Shown: positions 11,020-23,184, counted from the stretch's first letter. The stretch is 64,000 nucleotides of DNA from Liolophura sinensis (GCF_032854445.1 NC_088299.1:11279608-11343607); one strand, 5' to 3'. Notes: generated by a model from the letters alone, not told the origin. Translations and numbers: made by a program.

Positions 11020-11870
11020 GAAAGATGGGTAAGTTCCAAATCTGATCTGTTGTTAACTTAATTGCTTCCAAAGTTCAGGACATATCTCTGCACTCATATA
11101 ACAGTAGTGACGCATCTAGCGTACAACTGAACATGCTTATTAACCTTGATGTAAATCTAATATGTTGTTCAGTATGAAGCAATTTTTTTTAATTCTGTCC
11201 AGTATTGAAACTAATAGCATTTGTCACCAATATCATTTTACACCACAATTCTAAGAAACCACCGGGGTATTCAAATCACCAAAAAAAAAAAGAAAATCCA
11301 CGGGTAACCGTGTTATAAAAGTAACAGTTGCTGAAGTACTGTGCTTTACTCAATATTGAAGACAAGAGGATATTAAATCGTTTCAGTTCTTATGAGAATT
11401 GACGAGTTTTCTGTACGGTGTCAAAATACCCTACCAAGAGTTGAAACTTCTTCTGAAAACTAATAATGGTCCCAAAGTTCTTCTTCAAAATAAAGTGAAA
11501 ACTCAGCGAATTTTTGTAGCCTACAAATAAGAGTGGACCTGGTGGGATTTTACCGAATCATTCTGGATCGCGTCTTGTGACTACAATAAGTGTCTTGCCA
11601 CTTCCTTGACTATCACGTCTAATGCGAGCTAATTTCAAACAGGAAATTGTATGCTACATCAAAAGGTCTGAAATTCGACAATGCGATTATTTTTTTGTAC
11701 CTCTTCTATATTGTCCCGCAAATCTCCTGTGACTACTCTGACTAATAACTTTCCCGAGTGCAAGATGCCATTTACACTACGGTTGTCCGCGTGCTCTTAC
11801 CGTTATATCACCCGGCCTGTGCACCATTTCCAGATTAATTTATTTTAATTTTTAATTTAGGCGGCTCATC
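11020..11870 (+). repeat. Paralogous block R, unit A
   Basis: Aligns by eye with 21330-22340 (unit B) and 34440-35270 (unit C). Landmarks in order are TATTGAAACTAATAGCATTT, TCTTATGAGAATTGACGAGTTTTCTGTACGGTGTC, GTTGAAACTTC, GGGATTTTACCGAATCATTC, ACGTCTAATGCGAG, TTCTATATTGTCCCGCAAATC and CATTTACACTACGGTT. No shared open frame was found, so it may be intronic or intergenic DNA of the duplicated unit. Confidence 0.8.
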
Positions 11871-12717
11871 CACCTATAAACCTACACATCTAAATATGTA
11901 TCCAGTCGAGATTTCTCGACTTACAATCTCTTGTGAAAATTTTGTGCAGCGTATTAGTCAGCTAATTGTTTCGGAGTTTTTATCACTTTATTAATGTCAG
12001 AATATTTCTAGTTCGAAACCTTATTCAGATGAACATTTTTGGAATGTTGCACAGTTAAAAGAATTACACGAATGTTTGATTAATAACGTCTACGTGAAAT
12101 TAGGCAGAGCGATGCATCAACAACATATAGTTATCCCAATGGGTTCTACATGGAAGTACGCTACCTTATTATTTTTTCACAAAGCCCATTTTCTATACAT
12201 TCACCAAAACTTATATAGGCGATTTCCCGGAAATGCATAATCACGAAATCAACGAAGAAGTGAAGAAAACAAAACCCAATTCAATAGAATAAAAGAAGAC
12301 CACTTAATCTCCCGATGACACAACTTATCTGCATTATGTACTTGTGTGCATATAAATAGGATTGCACTCTCATCGGCTGTATGTTAAGAGAGATGACTTT
12401 AAAGTCGATATATTCATTTACGGATGGCAATATCACATATGATGTATACATATCTCGGTTAGTGTGGAAGACCTACATGTGTAAAGGAGCGGTATACACA
12501 TGGTGCAATGTTTAATATCACCGTTGTGATTATGTGAACAGTTATAGTAAAAGTGTAACTCAGATACTTTCATACCTTTTCTTGCTCTATATATTTAGCA
12601 GGATATTGCCTATCACACAAAATGGAACCTTTCATCATAAAGTGTGACTAAACACTGGAATTTAAAAATTCGGATATTACACAGGTGTCCTCGTCGATAA
12701 TGTCAACTTCAAGTATA
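11871..12717. other. No recognised gene
   Basis: AT-rich sequence between block R and a SINE. Nothing assigned. Confidence 0.5.
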
Positions 12718-12870
12718 TTAATTTATTTATTCATTTGATAGGTGTTTTACGTCGTACTCAAGAATCTTTTACCTATTCGACGGCGGGCAGCATTAGGGAG
12801 ATCCCACAAGCATCCTCAGGTTCGTGGCATACGTTTCCACGTAGGGTCGGGGAGGAAGCCAGCATGTGCT
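12718..12870 (-). mobile_element. SINE family 1, partial
   Basis: Tail ATTTATTTATTCATTTGATAGG, then GTTTTACGTCGTACTCAAGAAT, CGACGGCGGGCAGCATTA, and CGTTTCCACGTAGGGTCGGGGAGGAAGCCAGCATG. Part of the core is deleted and the head is absent. Confidence 0.85.
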
Positions 12871-13104
12871 GTGCAGTTATCGCGTTGATTTTCACATTGT
12901 TTCACGGTTATTGGACTAAACTGTGATTATGATACTATGCTTTAACACTACTGTGTCAAGAACTCTTAATATCTTGCAACCAATGATAGGTACATGTAGG
13001 ATTGTAAGCATGATACCGTCAAAGCTCAGGTCGATCAAAGGCGATAACTTCCGTAATGTTTTATGATTGAATACCCCCATGCTTTTTTAAAACTGTATAA
13101 TAAG

Positions 13105-13457
13105 AGTGAGTGAATGAGTGAGTGAGTGCTTGGGGTTTAACATCGTACTCAACAAATTTTCAGTCATATGACGACGAAGGAATCCTTAGGGTGTATGTAA
13201 TGTCCTTGCTTGTCGTAGGACGGATTTCTAGGGTGTATGTAATGTGCCTCCTTGTCGCAGGACGAATTTCTACCGCTCTTTTATCTAGGCTGCTTCACTG
13301 AGACGACTAACCGAAGGCAAGTAAGGCACCCCGCCCGAGCCATTATACTGATACGGGTCAACCAGCCGTTGCAGTATCCCCTTTATGCTGAACGCCAAGA
13401 GAGGAAGTTACAACTTCCTCTTTTAAAGTTTTAGGTGTGACTCGACCCAGGATTTCT
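13105..13457 (-). mobile_element. SINE family 2, head-truncated
   Basis: Reverse-oriented copy: GAGTGAGTGAGTGCTTGGGGTTTAACATCGTACTCAACAAATTTTCAGTCATATGACGACGAAGG, then the GCTGCTTCACTGAGACG and GGAAGTTACAACTTCCTCTTTTAAAG blocks. A roughly 50-bp segment (GGGTGTATGTAATGTCCTTGCTTGTCGTAGGACGGATTTCTA) is tandemly repeated at 13190-13275. Confidence 0.9.
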
Positions 13458-13589
13458 GTATAATGAGAGCCTCCTCTTTACAACTGAATGCCGTGGTTAA
13501 TGTCCCTTAAGTACTGTTCCTCACAAGATAAGATATTGTGGGAAAGTCATTGTTTCTTTTCAACATGACTTCTGAACGATCGACATACA

Positions 13590-14210
13590 CTTGTTCTTCT
13601 GTATATAACGTTGAACAGTATTGATTTTTATTCTGAACCGATACCGAACAGTAAATACACAGGCCCTACCCAGTCAAGATTGGATGCGTTTTTTGCAGTG
13701 AAAAATGAACGTAATTGTAACTCAATTGTGTCCCTCAGGCATCCATGGGTTCATCGATGGAAACCAATAGCTTTATACCATTTCTTCCGTCTTTGTTCAC
13801 TGATCAATAAATTCTTATAATATCGTTATCTGTAAACATTTTTACAGACAAAGAAATTACATTCGTTCTAAAGCTTATAGTGATCTCCAAACGCTTACCT
13901 ATTTCACTCGTGTGTCGAACCTTTAATGACCTTTATATTCCGAAGAGCTTGCAGAGTCATATGTCATTCCGTCAGCTTGGGATAAACTGAGCCCAGCTCA
14001 ATTTACCAGGTGTGAAAGATTCTCAAACGCCCATTACGTCAGCAGATAACAGAAAAAAATTAACTCGAAAAAAGAGAAAACATCAGCAGACAGAATGAAA
14101 AGACGTGAGAGGGGCGCAAATATCCGGTCCGATTTGTTTAGTTTTTAATGAAATTTACTTTGATTTGAGCGTCCGAGTTCTCATGACAGTTTTTCTGCCG
14201 AAAAAGTTTT
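13590..14210 (+). pseudogene. Block Q in unit A with broken exon X2
   Basis: Plus-strand counterpart of the window start. Exon X2 begins after TTTATATTCCGAAG near 13940 and reads SYVIPSAWDKLSP, then shifts frame within 14000-14010 and continues as NLPGVKDSQTPITSADNRKK before TGA. The exon is therefore disabled here. Upstream landmarks (GAACAGTATTGATTTTTATTCTGA, GTGAAAAATGAACG) match Q1 and Q4. Confidence 0.6.
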
Positions 14211-15059
14211 CTCTCTTTTACAACAGGTTTAACATCACCGTTATATGTACGACATGTCTTGAATAATACACGGTATCTATGGAGACTGCTGTGGAATGGC
14301 AGACAGCAAGTCCATTCGCTGGAAATCTGTGGCAGATTTCTCCTAAACAATCAAAGTCAATGTTTATTATTTATACAATACTGACTTACACTTGGATAAA
14401 TAACTTTAAAACTGCAATTTTTTGTGACGATAAATCATCAGTTTCCAGACAGATTTTTCTGGAATATTTTTTTCAAAGCTCCAAAGAAATAGGTTGACTA
14501 ATTCATTGAAGGATTTAGTGAATGATCGGGTCCAAGACTGTGATTGCATTTTGCAAATACATATACAACATACTTCAAAAGAACTGATCAAAGTAAAACT
14601 GTATATACTATGTAGGATGACAAATGTAATGCTGAGAGTTGACAAATGGTCATAGGTAAACGGCGATATACAGCCTCCTGCTAGTTTCCATAAGTTAGGA
14701 TTTTTTTCTAATTGTTCATGTAAATATTTCAATATCAGTAATTTACGAGCTCCCCTACACCTTTGGCCACAGTACCCTTATAAGCTACAGACACCGAGGG
14801 TTAATCATGGAATGCACACATAAGACGTTAAAACACGCGTAGCTTCTTCTTCTCTGGTTGAATAATGGAAAAGACGAAACTCTGGACATCCAGGTGTATG
14901 CTGTGTCGGCGTTAGTCACCGTGTCTCGTGTTTCGGTATCTTGTTCCAGTGATGCATGCAATAATGTAACACTGTCATATTCCATGGGTCTAGCATTCCA
15001 AATAAACAACAACCAAACAAGCAAACAATGGGGCGAAACGGAGGAAGGATTATGAGTGA
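14211..15059. other. No recognised gene
   Basis: A 108-residue minus frame at 14406-14732 and a 92-residue one at 14785-15063 show no known motif and no second copy in the window. Treated as unassigned. Confidence 0.4.
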
Positions 15060-16020
15060 ACATTTAGTTGACATCGTTACTTCCCATTAGCCAAGATAAT
15101 ATCAAAGCTATTAAAAATCAACTTTGAAGAAATTTACTTAAATTCAAATAACCCTCAGTGATCGTCTGCAGTATGAAAAGCTAGATCTTTTAACCTCTCT
15201 TAATCTCCGACTTAATGATCCATCATGTGTGCCAAAACATATTTTGCTACCAAATCTAAATGGAAAATGTTGTGGAGTAAAGCACCATATAATGTATGGT
15301 TGGCGTTAATCTAGATATTGACATGGTCTTGTCAACAATGCGTGAGATAACATACTGGTGTTTCAGCAAGATTATGGCGATTTGAAACTCGGCAATACAG
15401 CAGCGTCGATGAAATGGTTGCTATTTTACAACTCTCTATACAACCATTTCATCGTTGTTATTTTACAACTCTCTATACGACAGCCGCTCTACCGTTTTTC
15501 TACTATTTAAATGGTGTCAACTTAAGTTGGCATGTCAGGAGTAAGTCAGTAGTCCCTTGCCGAATATTCCCATACTTTATCCTAAATTTACTGAATTTTC
15601 CTCTGTCTGCCTAGGTTTTTTTATAACATTATTTTGTGTATATGATACAAATGTATGTTAATTATGAATTTCGAGGAAGTGAGCAAGCGGTGACTAAAAG
15701 GTGAATAAAAAGGGACTAGAGTTTTTATACGACAGAAGGGTATTAGTGCAAGAACGGCCCTAAGGAAAACAATCTGAAGTTTGACTGGCCAAACAAAAAT
15801 GTAAGTACATGTTTTTGCTGTACTTTGATTTTTCACATCGGATTCCTGTTATTATGTATCATGTGAGCTAGCTTATTGCCAGTGGTTTCCTGGGGGAAAA
15901 ACACGGAAAAACACCCTTACAATCGAATGGATCAAAACCAGATCTTTGCTGACGAACTTACAAAAATATCGGCCGAAGAAGGAAGTACTTACAGAACGTA
16001 ATGACCTACAATACTGGTAT
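15060..16020 (+). repeat. Paralogous blocks S and T, unit A
   Basis: S aligns with 22590-23380 and 45165-45545: TTAAATTCAAATAACCCTCAGTGATCGTCTGCAGTATG, then TGTTGTGGAGTAAAGCACCATATAATGT. T aligns with 23450-24120 and 45960-46230: ATGGTTG.TATTTTACAACT, ACTATTTAAATGGTGTCAACTTAAGTTGGCATGTC, GGCCAAACAAAAATGTAAGTACATGTTTTTGCT and GGAAGTACTTACA. The AAATGTTGTGG site here is the empty form of the site occupied by a SINE in unit B. Confidence 0.8.
15407..15454. repeat. Local inverted plus direct duplication in block T
   Basis: CGATGAAATGGTTG (15407-15420) is followed at 15441-15454 by its exact reverse complement. Around it, a 23-bp segment beginning TTG.TATTTTACAACTCTC occurs twice in direct order. 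Units B and C carry the simple single form, so this is a rearrangement private to unit A. Confidence 0.85.
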
Positions 16021-17105
16021 TAAAATGACTGAAAAAGATAATCCCCGAAGTTACGGGTTGTTTCTCGTATAATTGAGCACTTCAGCATGGATAAAAACTC
16101 TTATATTGTTTTTGAAAATAGGAGATTCACTGGCCTGATTTGAAATAATAAAACATTATAGATAACTGTTCATCTCATGAGGCCTTCAGTCGAATGTATC
16201 GTTAGATTAGCGTAAGACTGTTTAAAAGCCTGAAAGGAGTTTAAAACCATTGTTACCAAAAAACAATCTTTCTTCCCTTGGGATTGAGGATAATTTTGTT
16301 TGTGTAGCATTTAAGAAGTAAACGTGTAAAATTGGGAAATACTGAAATATATCAAACATTTATCTGCGTATTTTCCGAAACTAACTATAGGTTTTTAAGT
16401 AGATTTTGCAACATTTGTGTGATTATTATGGTGCCCGATGAAAACCATTAAGGCATCTTCATATAGATGTACTCTCCTCTCATGATGATTTTTGATGAAT
16501 AATCAAACTGATATAGCATTAAGTTATGGATACTTTCACTGTTACCTTACTCTGTAGGTTTTAAAATCCACTATAACATAGTCGAGCAGAAATGAATGCT
16601 GTCATAAACCAGATGTAATGTCCCTAGTGTTGTGGAAGTTGACTGAGATGTAAGGAATTATCAACTTGAGAGAAGTGAAAATGATCACGTTCGAGAGCCC
16701 AGTTGGGACATTAAATCACTGAATGTTGTTCATCGATATCGGAACTAACCATCGTCTGGTGGCTTTATATATTACAAACAAGTCAGAGAGGCACACAAAA
16801 GGAAAGTAACGGCAGTAGAATAAACTCACGTGATCCTTGGATATTAGCACGAAATCGATGCCTTTTGCCTCTTGAACGTGTGATACTACTTTGTGAGACT
16901 GGTATTGCTTTCCTTGAGCGCGTGATCGTTGTAAATCATGTTTTGTGGGATATCATGTGACCGTGTGTTCACTAATGGAAACAAAGGATCATTCTATGAT
17001 GCTTATAGCTATTAAATCTTAAGATTAGAACCCAGAGCCGCAGACCAGTCTATTGATGTGGGACAATAGAGATCTCCTTGATCGGTGGCAGTCTTTGGAT
17101 TACCC

Positions 17106-17370
17106 CGGGGCCTCCGTGGCAGACGTGGTTAGCACGTTAGCACGGCGCAATAACCCCAGGCGCCTCCAAACAATACGGTTGCTGTCAGTTCAAGTCCACC
17201 TCTTGTTGCCTTCCCCTCCGGCCGTACGTGGAAAGGTCTACCAGCAACCTGCGTGGGTCGTGGGTTTCCTTTGGGCTCTGCCCGGTTTCATACCACCATA
17301 ACGCTGGCCGCCGTCGTATAAGTGAAGTATTCTTGAGTACGGCGCAACACCAATCAAATGAATAAATCAA
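17106..17370 (+). mobile_element. SINE family 1, full length
   Basis: tRNA-like head (GGGGCCTCCGTGGC), B-box-like GTTCAAGTCC, core CCGGCCGTACGTGGAAAGGTCTACCAGC and tail CTTGAGTACGGCG..ACACCAATCAAATGAATAAATC. The A box is altered compared with other copies. Confidence 0.9.
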
Positions 17371-18569
17371 CAAAGTGTCTTGAAGGTGACAAGAGTTTTG
17401 TTCATATAACGATTCCGACTGTCAACCATACCAGGTCTCTTTCAAATATAATGTTTCCGTGTTTAATACGAATATACTTTGACAAATGTTTACACGTGTA
17501 AATCAAAAAGAACGAATAACGATCAGTCACAAGTCTTATCAAAATCGAGTTTCCCATCATCATGTTTTGTAAAAGACAGTGTGAAAACGCCGAAGTCGTC
17601 TAAAATATGTTGGTTCTTTTTTCCCAGGATTCATTGTCATATAACGTCAGACACATATACAAGTGTATCCAGCCTTTAGCAGTGTGCAGACTGACGTGTC
17701 CAAGCCAAAAGGTAGTTCATGCGAATGTTCCCCAAGAGAGGCTGCTCAACACGTGTAGGTTGTATATAATGTGACATGCCCAAGATAATCAAAACGGGAG
17801 AGTATTCGTCGCTCAGACGAATGTAGAGTGACGGCCTGATCACCGCCCTCGTGAGATTTCAGAACCAGGCGAGATTACAACAGTAAAAAAACCGGTCAAG
17901 CGCAAGTAATGTCTTTTCTTTCTCTTATGTGTCCGCTATTTCTCGTTTTATACGCAAAAATTTTACCGTAATATTAAGTGTGGTCAGTATATTGTGGTGA
18001 GGACAGTATACCACTGTAACTCATTCATATTTACTCAAGAAGTTTGCCGTTAAAACGGTGGCGATCGGTGTTAGGTGAGACGGACATTGAGTTGCTTGGA
18101 CAATACCACTGGCGTTTGGCTAGTAATCAACGAAATTTTCCACCTGTGACATAAAGATATGCGCGGCATGGTGTAATAAAAATGATATTCATTAGAGGTT
18201 AGGTTGCAAAAACGACCACACCACCGAACAGTCACATCGAAGGATTCTACACATTCCGCACCCAAAGCCCGGGTTCAGCCATAAAAAAATTCTTCCGTTC
18301 ACAATTTATCAGCCAATCAATTTCCGTAGTTATGTTTGTCAAAACCATTTCTATATTTGCTAAGTGACACAACATCAAAGGCCTATTTAACAAAGTTACC
18401 AATCTAAATGTGGTGAACCTAAACCGCAGGTTTAACAGCGTACCCAAATTCACAAATTTAACACAAGGCTGAGATTCCACAGACGACTTTATATTGTCTT
18501 ATGTTGAACGCAGTTGTGCGGTGTAGTGCCTCTTGCCAAATGTAAACGCGTTTTGTGTAAATATATCAC

Positions 18570-18791
18570 GTGTTATATCAACATGGTCTGCACAATGATG
18601 GGAAATACTTTTTCCATAGTTTCTTTTTCATCTGTGGCATGATGGTCTACACGGTGTTTAGGATTGTATTGCTTAGTGTATACTCTCTTCTACTGAATTC
18701 ATGCCTGTTCTTCAAATACATTCTCAGCGCGTTATATGTTATTTTGATACAACCTAGACTCACAAATACAAGAAATGTCGTCAAGTATTAA
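18570..18791 (+). pseudogene. Hydrophobic coding-like segment in block U, unit A
   Basis: A 73-residue frame with a hydrophobic run (MVYTVFRIVLLSVYSLL) and the end PRLTNTRNVVKY. Unit B has MLYTLFRIVLFLVYRLL at 25964 and PRLTNPRNVIKI near 26090, but in two different frames because of a 1-bp difference. This could be an exon relic with one membrane-like helix, or an AT-rich repeat open by chance. Family unknown. Confidence 0.3.
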
Positions 18792-19040
18792 CTATTCCCG
18801 TTTAATGTAGTTTCAGTATGTTTGTAGATGTTCCTTTCTCCTAAAACATAAAATTTGATTTTCCAATGGGGAAAAAGACTCCCTGAATATAGAGGTAATT
18901 TTAAAGCGAAAAGTTTATTGCACTCTTGTGGAATCAAAAGTAAAACCGTTTGTGGCATGTGTTAATCTGGGGGATATATCGTTAGCACGACACTTTGTTC
19001 TGTCAGAGTGGTGTAGTTTTGCTTTATTTAGTTAGAAACT

Positions 19041-19919
19041 ATACTTTCTGTATGCTGGGTGTCAATGCTGGTGCGACGTAAATTATCAATTGTACTAACA
19101 ACCTTACTTTATTTCAAGCAACATCTGTCCATCTTCAGAAGGGTATGTGTCAGATAAACTGGATCTCTTTCTGTGTCCACCATTACAGATATTAGTATAC
19201 ACTAAACAAATTCACTAAATTCACTAAATTTTATTCCATGGTTATAGCACTATTTGGATAGCGGAACTACAGGTAGTTTCTTACTGAGATAGAACTATAA
19301 ATATGTCTGACTTACCGAAATGATGTTTGCACCAACATTAAACACCAACGAAACAAAAAACACAAATATGGATGGCTTAACTAATCATGACAAACGAATC
19401 TACCATGAGAGTCAAAAACTATAACGTCAGTTTCTTTCAATATACCATCTTCACAACAGAACTGTCAACTGAGATGCTGGATACTGCGGTTCAAATATTG
19501 TGATCGTAGGCAGTGACTAAAACATTTCCGGTTTCTGATTGCTGTGGAGAGCCATACATCGTTTCTACTTCTAGGGAGAGGTTTTATGTAGAGGGCCCAT
19601 CTTTGACAGGTTACCTTTGCCCACCCGTGGGTCTTCGGCCGCTGATTGCCACTAATGCCCAACAAATTAGTGGCAAAAAAGGCAAAAAGTAAAATCTATT
19701 TTTCTTAACAAAACTACAACATTTTTCACCAGCCCTCCCAGAAGTTCCAAAGGGCCGGGAAGGCGGAGGTCCATGGGGCACGAATGTCGCGGTTGTGTTA
19801 AAACTACGGCCTCCACGGAGTTCCTAACGTCTGCGTCTAGATGGCCTCTGTCAGCCACCATATTGATCAACTATCTACGTTAGTCACTGGACCTGTGTTC
19901 GCGACCTGTGATGTAGCAT
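19041..19919. other. Unassigned segment private to unit A
   Basis: 19465-19870 is richer in G and C than its surroundings and holds two adjoining minus-strand frames of 66 and 67 residues. No motif was recognised and no second copy is in the window. It may be an insertion into the unit. Confidence 0.35.
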
Positions 19920-20710
19920 ACAACATATTCTCACAATAGTGGGGAAAGTCAAAGCAAATCTCTAAGGGCAGGATAGGAATTCATCACCTTGGCAGACGTG
20001 GGTGATCCTTTGTCAGTTTACCAACTGGATAATTTGTGCAAAAGTCAGCACAAATTATCCAGTAAAATTGAAGTTTTGTAACGAGATAAGAAGCTTGGAA
20101 CCTGCCTCGCTCTTTTCTCTGATAACTCATTGTACCATCAACTGATTCTTATCGCTTAACCGTTTTCTATGCAAATCCGATTTAGTCATTATATCAAATT
20201 CTAAACTAATGCTTATTAATAATGCAATGATTTAAGATAACACTATGTTGAAATGTTGTCCAACACTTTTACACAATTTGAAGAAACCCCTTTTGTTTTA
20301 ACAAGTCGTGAGAAAGTTCCCGAAGGAAATGCAAAGAAATACATTTCCGGAAGATTTCCGCTGTCTGCAATTGAAGTAACATTAGTCTGTATCCTCGTCA
20401 ACACAGTCACATTGCGTATCCTCAATGCCATCCGTGTCATTACCCCACGATAATCAGTATTGTCATGATCATCATCCCTATCTATAGGCCTAACCCTGTC
20501 GCTATTCAACCTATCTATGTTCTCATCCATACCTCTATCGCCATCCACCATTTCAGTTCTCAGTTCTTTATCAATGACACTGTTCACGCAATCTGCATTA
20601 TTCCCGCCCTTTTGATTCTTGTCTGTATTCTTATTCCTTATCCTGTCAATCTTTCGTTACGTATTATACGTGTAATGCCAAAGGACATTTTGTTGTTGCA
20701 TGTTATATCG
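19920..20710 (+). repeat. Paralogous blocks V and W, unit A
   Basis: V aligns with 26940-27290 and 50480-50880: GTCAGTTTACCAAC, TAAAATTGAAG, GAGATAAG.AG.TTGG.ACCTGCCTCGCTCTTTTC, CAGCTGATTCT (ATCAACTGATTCT here) and ATGCAAATCCGATTTAG. W, from about 20380, is a degraded version of the minisatellite seen at 27400 and 51000: short runs of ATCC.TATC and CATCC before a shared 3' flank. Confidence 0.8.
20025..20062. repeat. Perfect 15-bp hairpin private to unit A
   Basis: CTGGATAATTTGTGC (20025-20039), an 8-base loop, then the exact reverse complement (20048-20062). The V blocks of units B and C have no hairpin at this place. Confidence 0.9.
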
Positions 20711-20821
20711 TTAGAAAATCTCATACATTTTGAAACCAGATGATCAAGTACGATGAACGTAATTTCAGATAAAAAAAACTAAGAGAAAAATGGACTAGTT
20801 CAATGTATGTATGTAATATGT

Positions 20822-21085
20822 ATGTATGCTTGGAGTTTACCTTAACAATTTTTCAGTCATATGACGAGGAGAACTCATAAGGTGTGTGAACATGAAACGT
20901 ATCTTCTTGTGGCAGGGCGAGTCCATGCCGCCAAAGTGCCGCCACTTAAGCATCATGCAGAAAACAGAACACCCCACACAGTTACATTATACCGACACCG
21001 GGGAAACCAGTCATGTTTCCCTGCTCCAACATCTCAGTCATGAGAGCCAAGCGAGGCAACAGCAAGTATCACTTGTAAAGTCTTT
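20822..21085 (-). mobile_element. SINE relative of family 2 (variant core)
   Basis: Reverse-oriented: CTTGGAGTTTACCTTAACAATTTTTCAGTCATATGACGAGGA at the tail end, as in family 2, but a different middle (GCCGCCAAAGTGCCGCCACTTAAGCATCATGC, ACATTATACCGACACCGGGG, GAGCCAAGCGAGGCAACAGCAAGTATCACTTGTAAAGTCTT). It looks like a separate subfamily sharing the same 3' tail. The head is truncated. Confidence 0.75.
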
Positions 21086-21299
21086 GCTATGATTCCAGAA
21101 TTTGGTTTGGTTTAATGACTAAGCGATAGCTAACTTCAATGCTTCTGTGAGGGCGTAATGTTTGGGGCCCCCATTTTTTTTTGAAACATTATGGAGAAGT
21201 CCGCTTTTCGCACATCAACTTGATACTGGAGTGGTTAAGGTTTTAGTATGTCCGACCTCGTTCTGCCGCTAAACTTGACGACGTGTTACACTACAGTTT

Positions 21300-22340
21300 A
21301 CTCAGTGTGATGTTGTTTGATGTTTCCAGGAGAAAAGGAACCGATCCTAAACCTGGAAAACCAGTAACACTTCCAAATCTCAAGATCTCTGCATACATCT
21401 AACAGTAGGAACGCGTCTAATGTGTCTCCCCACCGCCCCCCCCCCCACCCCCCACCCCCACACACACACATCGAAAAATCCTTATTCCTAAGTATAACAT
21501 GGACGTGAATATAAAACTTTAATACTTTATTAAGAACGCACCGTGACATTAACAGTTGCGCTCATTATGTCCCCTGAGAACTTAAAGATAATTCTCAGTG
21601 TCCCTCGATGCCATTGCCTGTCGAGTTATTTAATGAAATAGCCCTGAGTGCGAGGTAAAATATAAAAACAAGTTGAAAAAAAAACAAGGTTTCGCTCTAT
21701 ATGCAACAGTTTCCATTTCTGTTAAATATTGAAACTCGTAACACTTTTTTCTCATCAAGATTTAAGACTTTACACCCAGAAGTCTGGGAAGCATTTGAGT
21801 CTCCGAGTCACAAATTAAGGAAATTCACTGGTAATCTCTTGATAAATTTAGAATCACGGAAGCACCATGATTTAGTCAAGAGTATGAACCAAAGCATATT
21901 AAAGTTTTATAATTCTTATGCGAATTAACAATTTTTCTGAACGGTGTCTAAATATCCGATCCAAAGTTGAAACTTTCAACTAGAAATACACCCGCGGCTC
22001 TCTTTCTAAGAAAAAAACAATTGTTGCCTTCAACTAATAGTAGAAAAGATGGGATTTCGCCGAATCATTCCGCACAGTATCTTGTGAATACAATAATTTT
22101 CTTGTCACCTCCTTTGCAATCAGGTCTAATGCAAGGCAATTCAAACGTAAAAAAATTGTGTGTTATATCAAAAAATCTTCTATCTGATAATGTGAACGAC
22201 TTTCTATACCTGTTCTATATTGTCCCGCAAATCCCCACTCATCACTCTGAGTAATAACATCACTGAATACAGTTTGTCCTTTACACTACCGTTATATCAG
22301 CCGACCTGGGCACCATTTCTAGATTAATCTAACTTTATTT
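21300..22340 (+). repeat. Paralogous block R, unit B
   Basis: Same landmark order as unit A: CTGCATACATCTAACAGTAGGAACGCGTCTAATG, ATATTGAAACTCGTAACA, CTTATGCGAATTAACAATTTTTCTGAACGGTGTC, TTTCGCCGAATCATTC, TTCTATATTGTCCCGCAAATC and TTTACACTACCGTTATATCAGC. A C-rich low-complexity tract (21430-21471) is embedded. Confidence 0.8.
21430..21471 (+). repeat. C-rich and CA low-complexity tract
   Basis: A run of C interrupted by single A residues, followed by a short CA repeat. It creates the glycine-rich minus-strand frame nearby, which is not a gene. Confidence 0.9.
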
Positions 22341-22808
22341 TTATATTGATTTTCTGAGGCACTCATTTAACTGATAAAATAACGACGACTCGTATATCGC
22401 TTTCAGGCATGTCGTCTATGATGTGTGATGTTACAAATGTGATACACCATTAACTGAATAGGGAGGGGTACTATTTTCAACATAGTATTCAAGTGAGGCA
22501 CACAGCACCTGTCATGTCGTATTCCATGCGATTTGAATACCAAAAGAAACAAGCATACACACAAACGGTGGAGTGGGTCGAAGACTTAGGAACGTATATA
22601 CCATCTAAGGAGGAACATCTCATTAGCAAAGAGGAAATCAAAGAAATTGAAATGAAATGTTGAAAAATTATCTTAAATTCATATCACACTCAGTGAACAC
22701 CTACTATGTGAAAAGCCAGACTCCACCACCTAAAACTCGTCCACTGATCTCTATTACACTGATCCTCATCAATTTTTCATCAACAGATTTTGATGTCAAA
22801 ATGTTGTG

Positions 22809-23184
22809 ACTGGCTCCGATAGCTCAGCTGGTGAAGGGCCCGTTTCGGGCTTCGGTAGATCCAGGGTCAATCTTGGGTCTTTTAAGACCTTAAAAGAGGA
22901 AGTTGTAGCTTTCTCGCTAGGTTACCTTTAGCATTAAGGGGATTGTCCAACGACTGTATAACGGCTCAGGCGGGGCGGCTTACTTTCCTTTGATAAGGCG
23001 TCTCAGTGAAGCAGCACTAGATAAAAGAGCGGTGGAAATCCATCCTGCGACAACAAGGCACATTACATGCAGTCTAAGGACTCCTTCGTCATCATATGAC
23101 TTAAAAGTTGTTAAGTGCAGTCAAGGGGTCAACGTGGACAAAATTGCCAAGTTTCTGGGAGTTTCGTGCGGTTACTCACTCACC
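22809..23184 (+). mobile_element. SINE family 2, full length, with target duplication
   Basis: tRNA-like head with GATAGCTCAGCTGG (A box) and GGGTCAATC, then TTAAAAGAGGAAGTTGTAGC, GGCGTCTCAGTGAAGCAGCACTAGATAAAAG, CACATTACATGC and CTTCGTCATCATATGACTTAAAAGTTG. It is flanked by the 12-bp direct repeat CAAAATGTTGTG at 22797-22808 and 23185-23196. Unit A shows one copy of the target at 15264-15275. Confidence 0.95.

Larger units (their letters stand above)
16150..19040 (+). repeat. Paralogous block U, unit A
   Basis: Strongest similarity is at 17640-18080 against 24950-25490 (unit B) and 49020-49470 (unit C): GTGTGCAGACTGACGTG, AAAACGGGAGAGTA, GAGTGACGGC, TCGTGAGATTT and CGTTTTATACGCAAA. 16200-16450 matches 46860-47140 (unit C), and 18360-18800 matches 25660-26120 (unit B). 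A SINE interrupts it at 17106-17370. Confidence 0.75.

Noticed and set aside
19465-19870. Two adjoining minus frames, slightly GC-richer, possibly a unique exon pair
   Set aside because: No recognisable domain, no second copy and no clear splice sites, so not called as a gene.
21298-21549. Gly/Trp-rich 83-residue minus frame
   Set aside because: It is generated by the C-rich low-complexity tract at 21430-21471.
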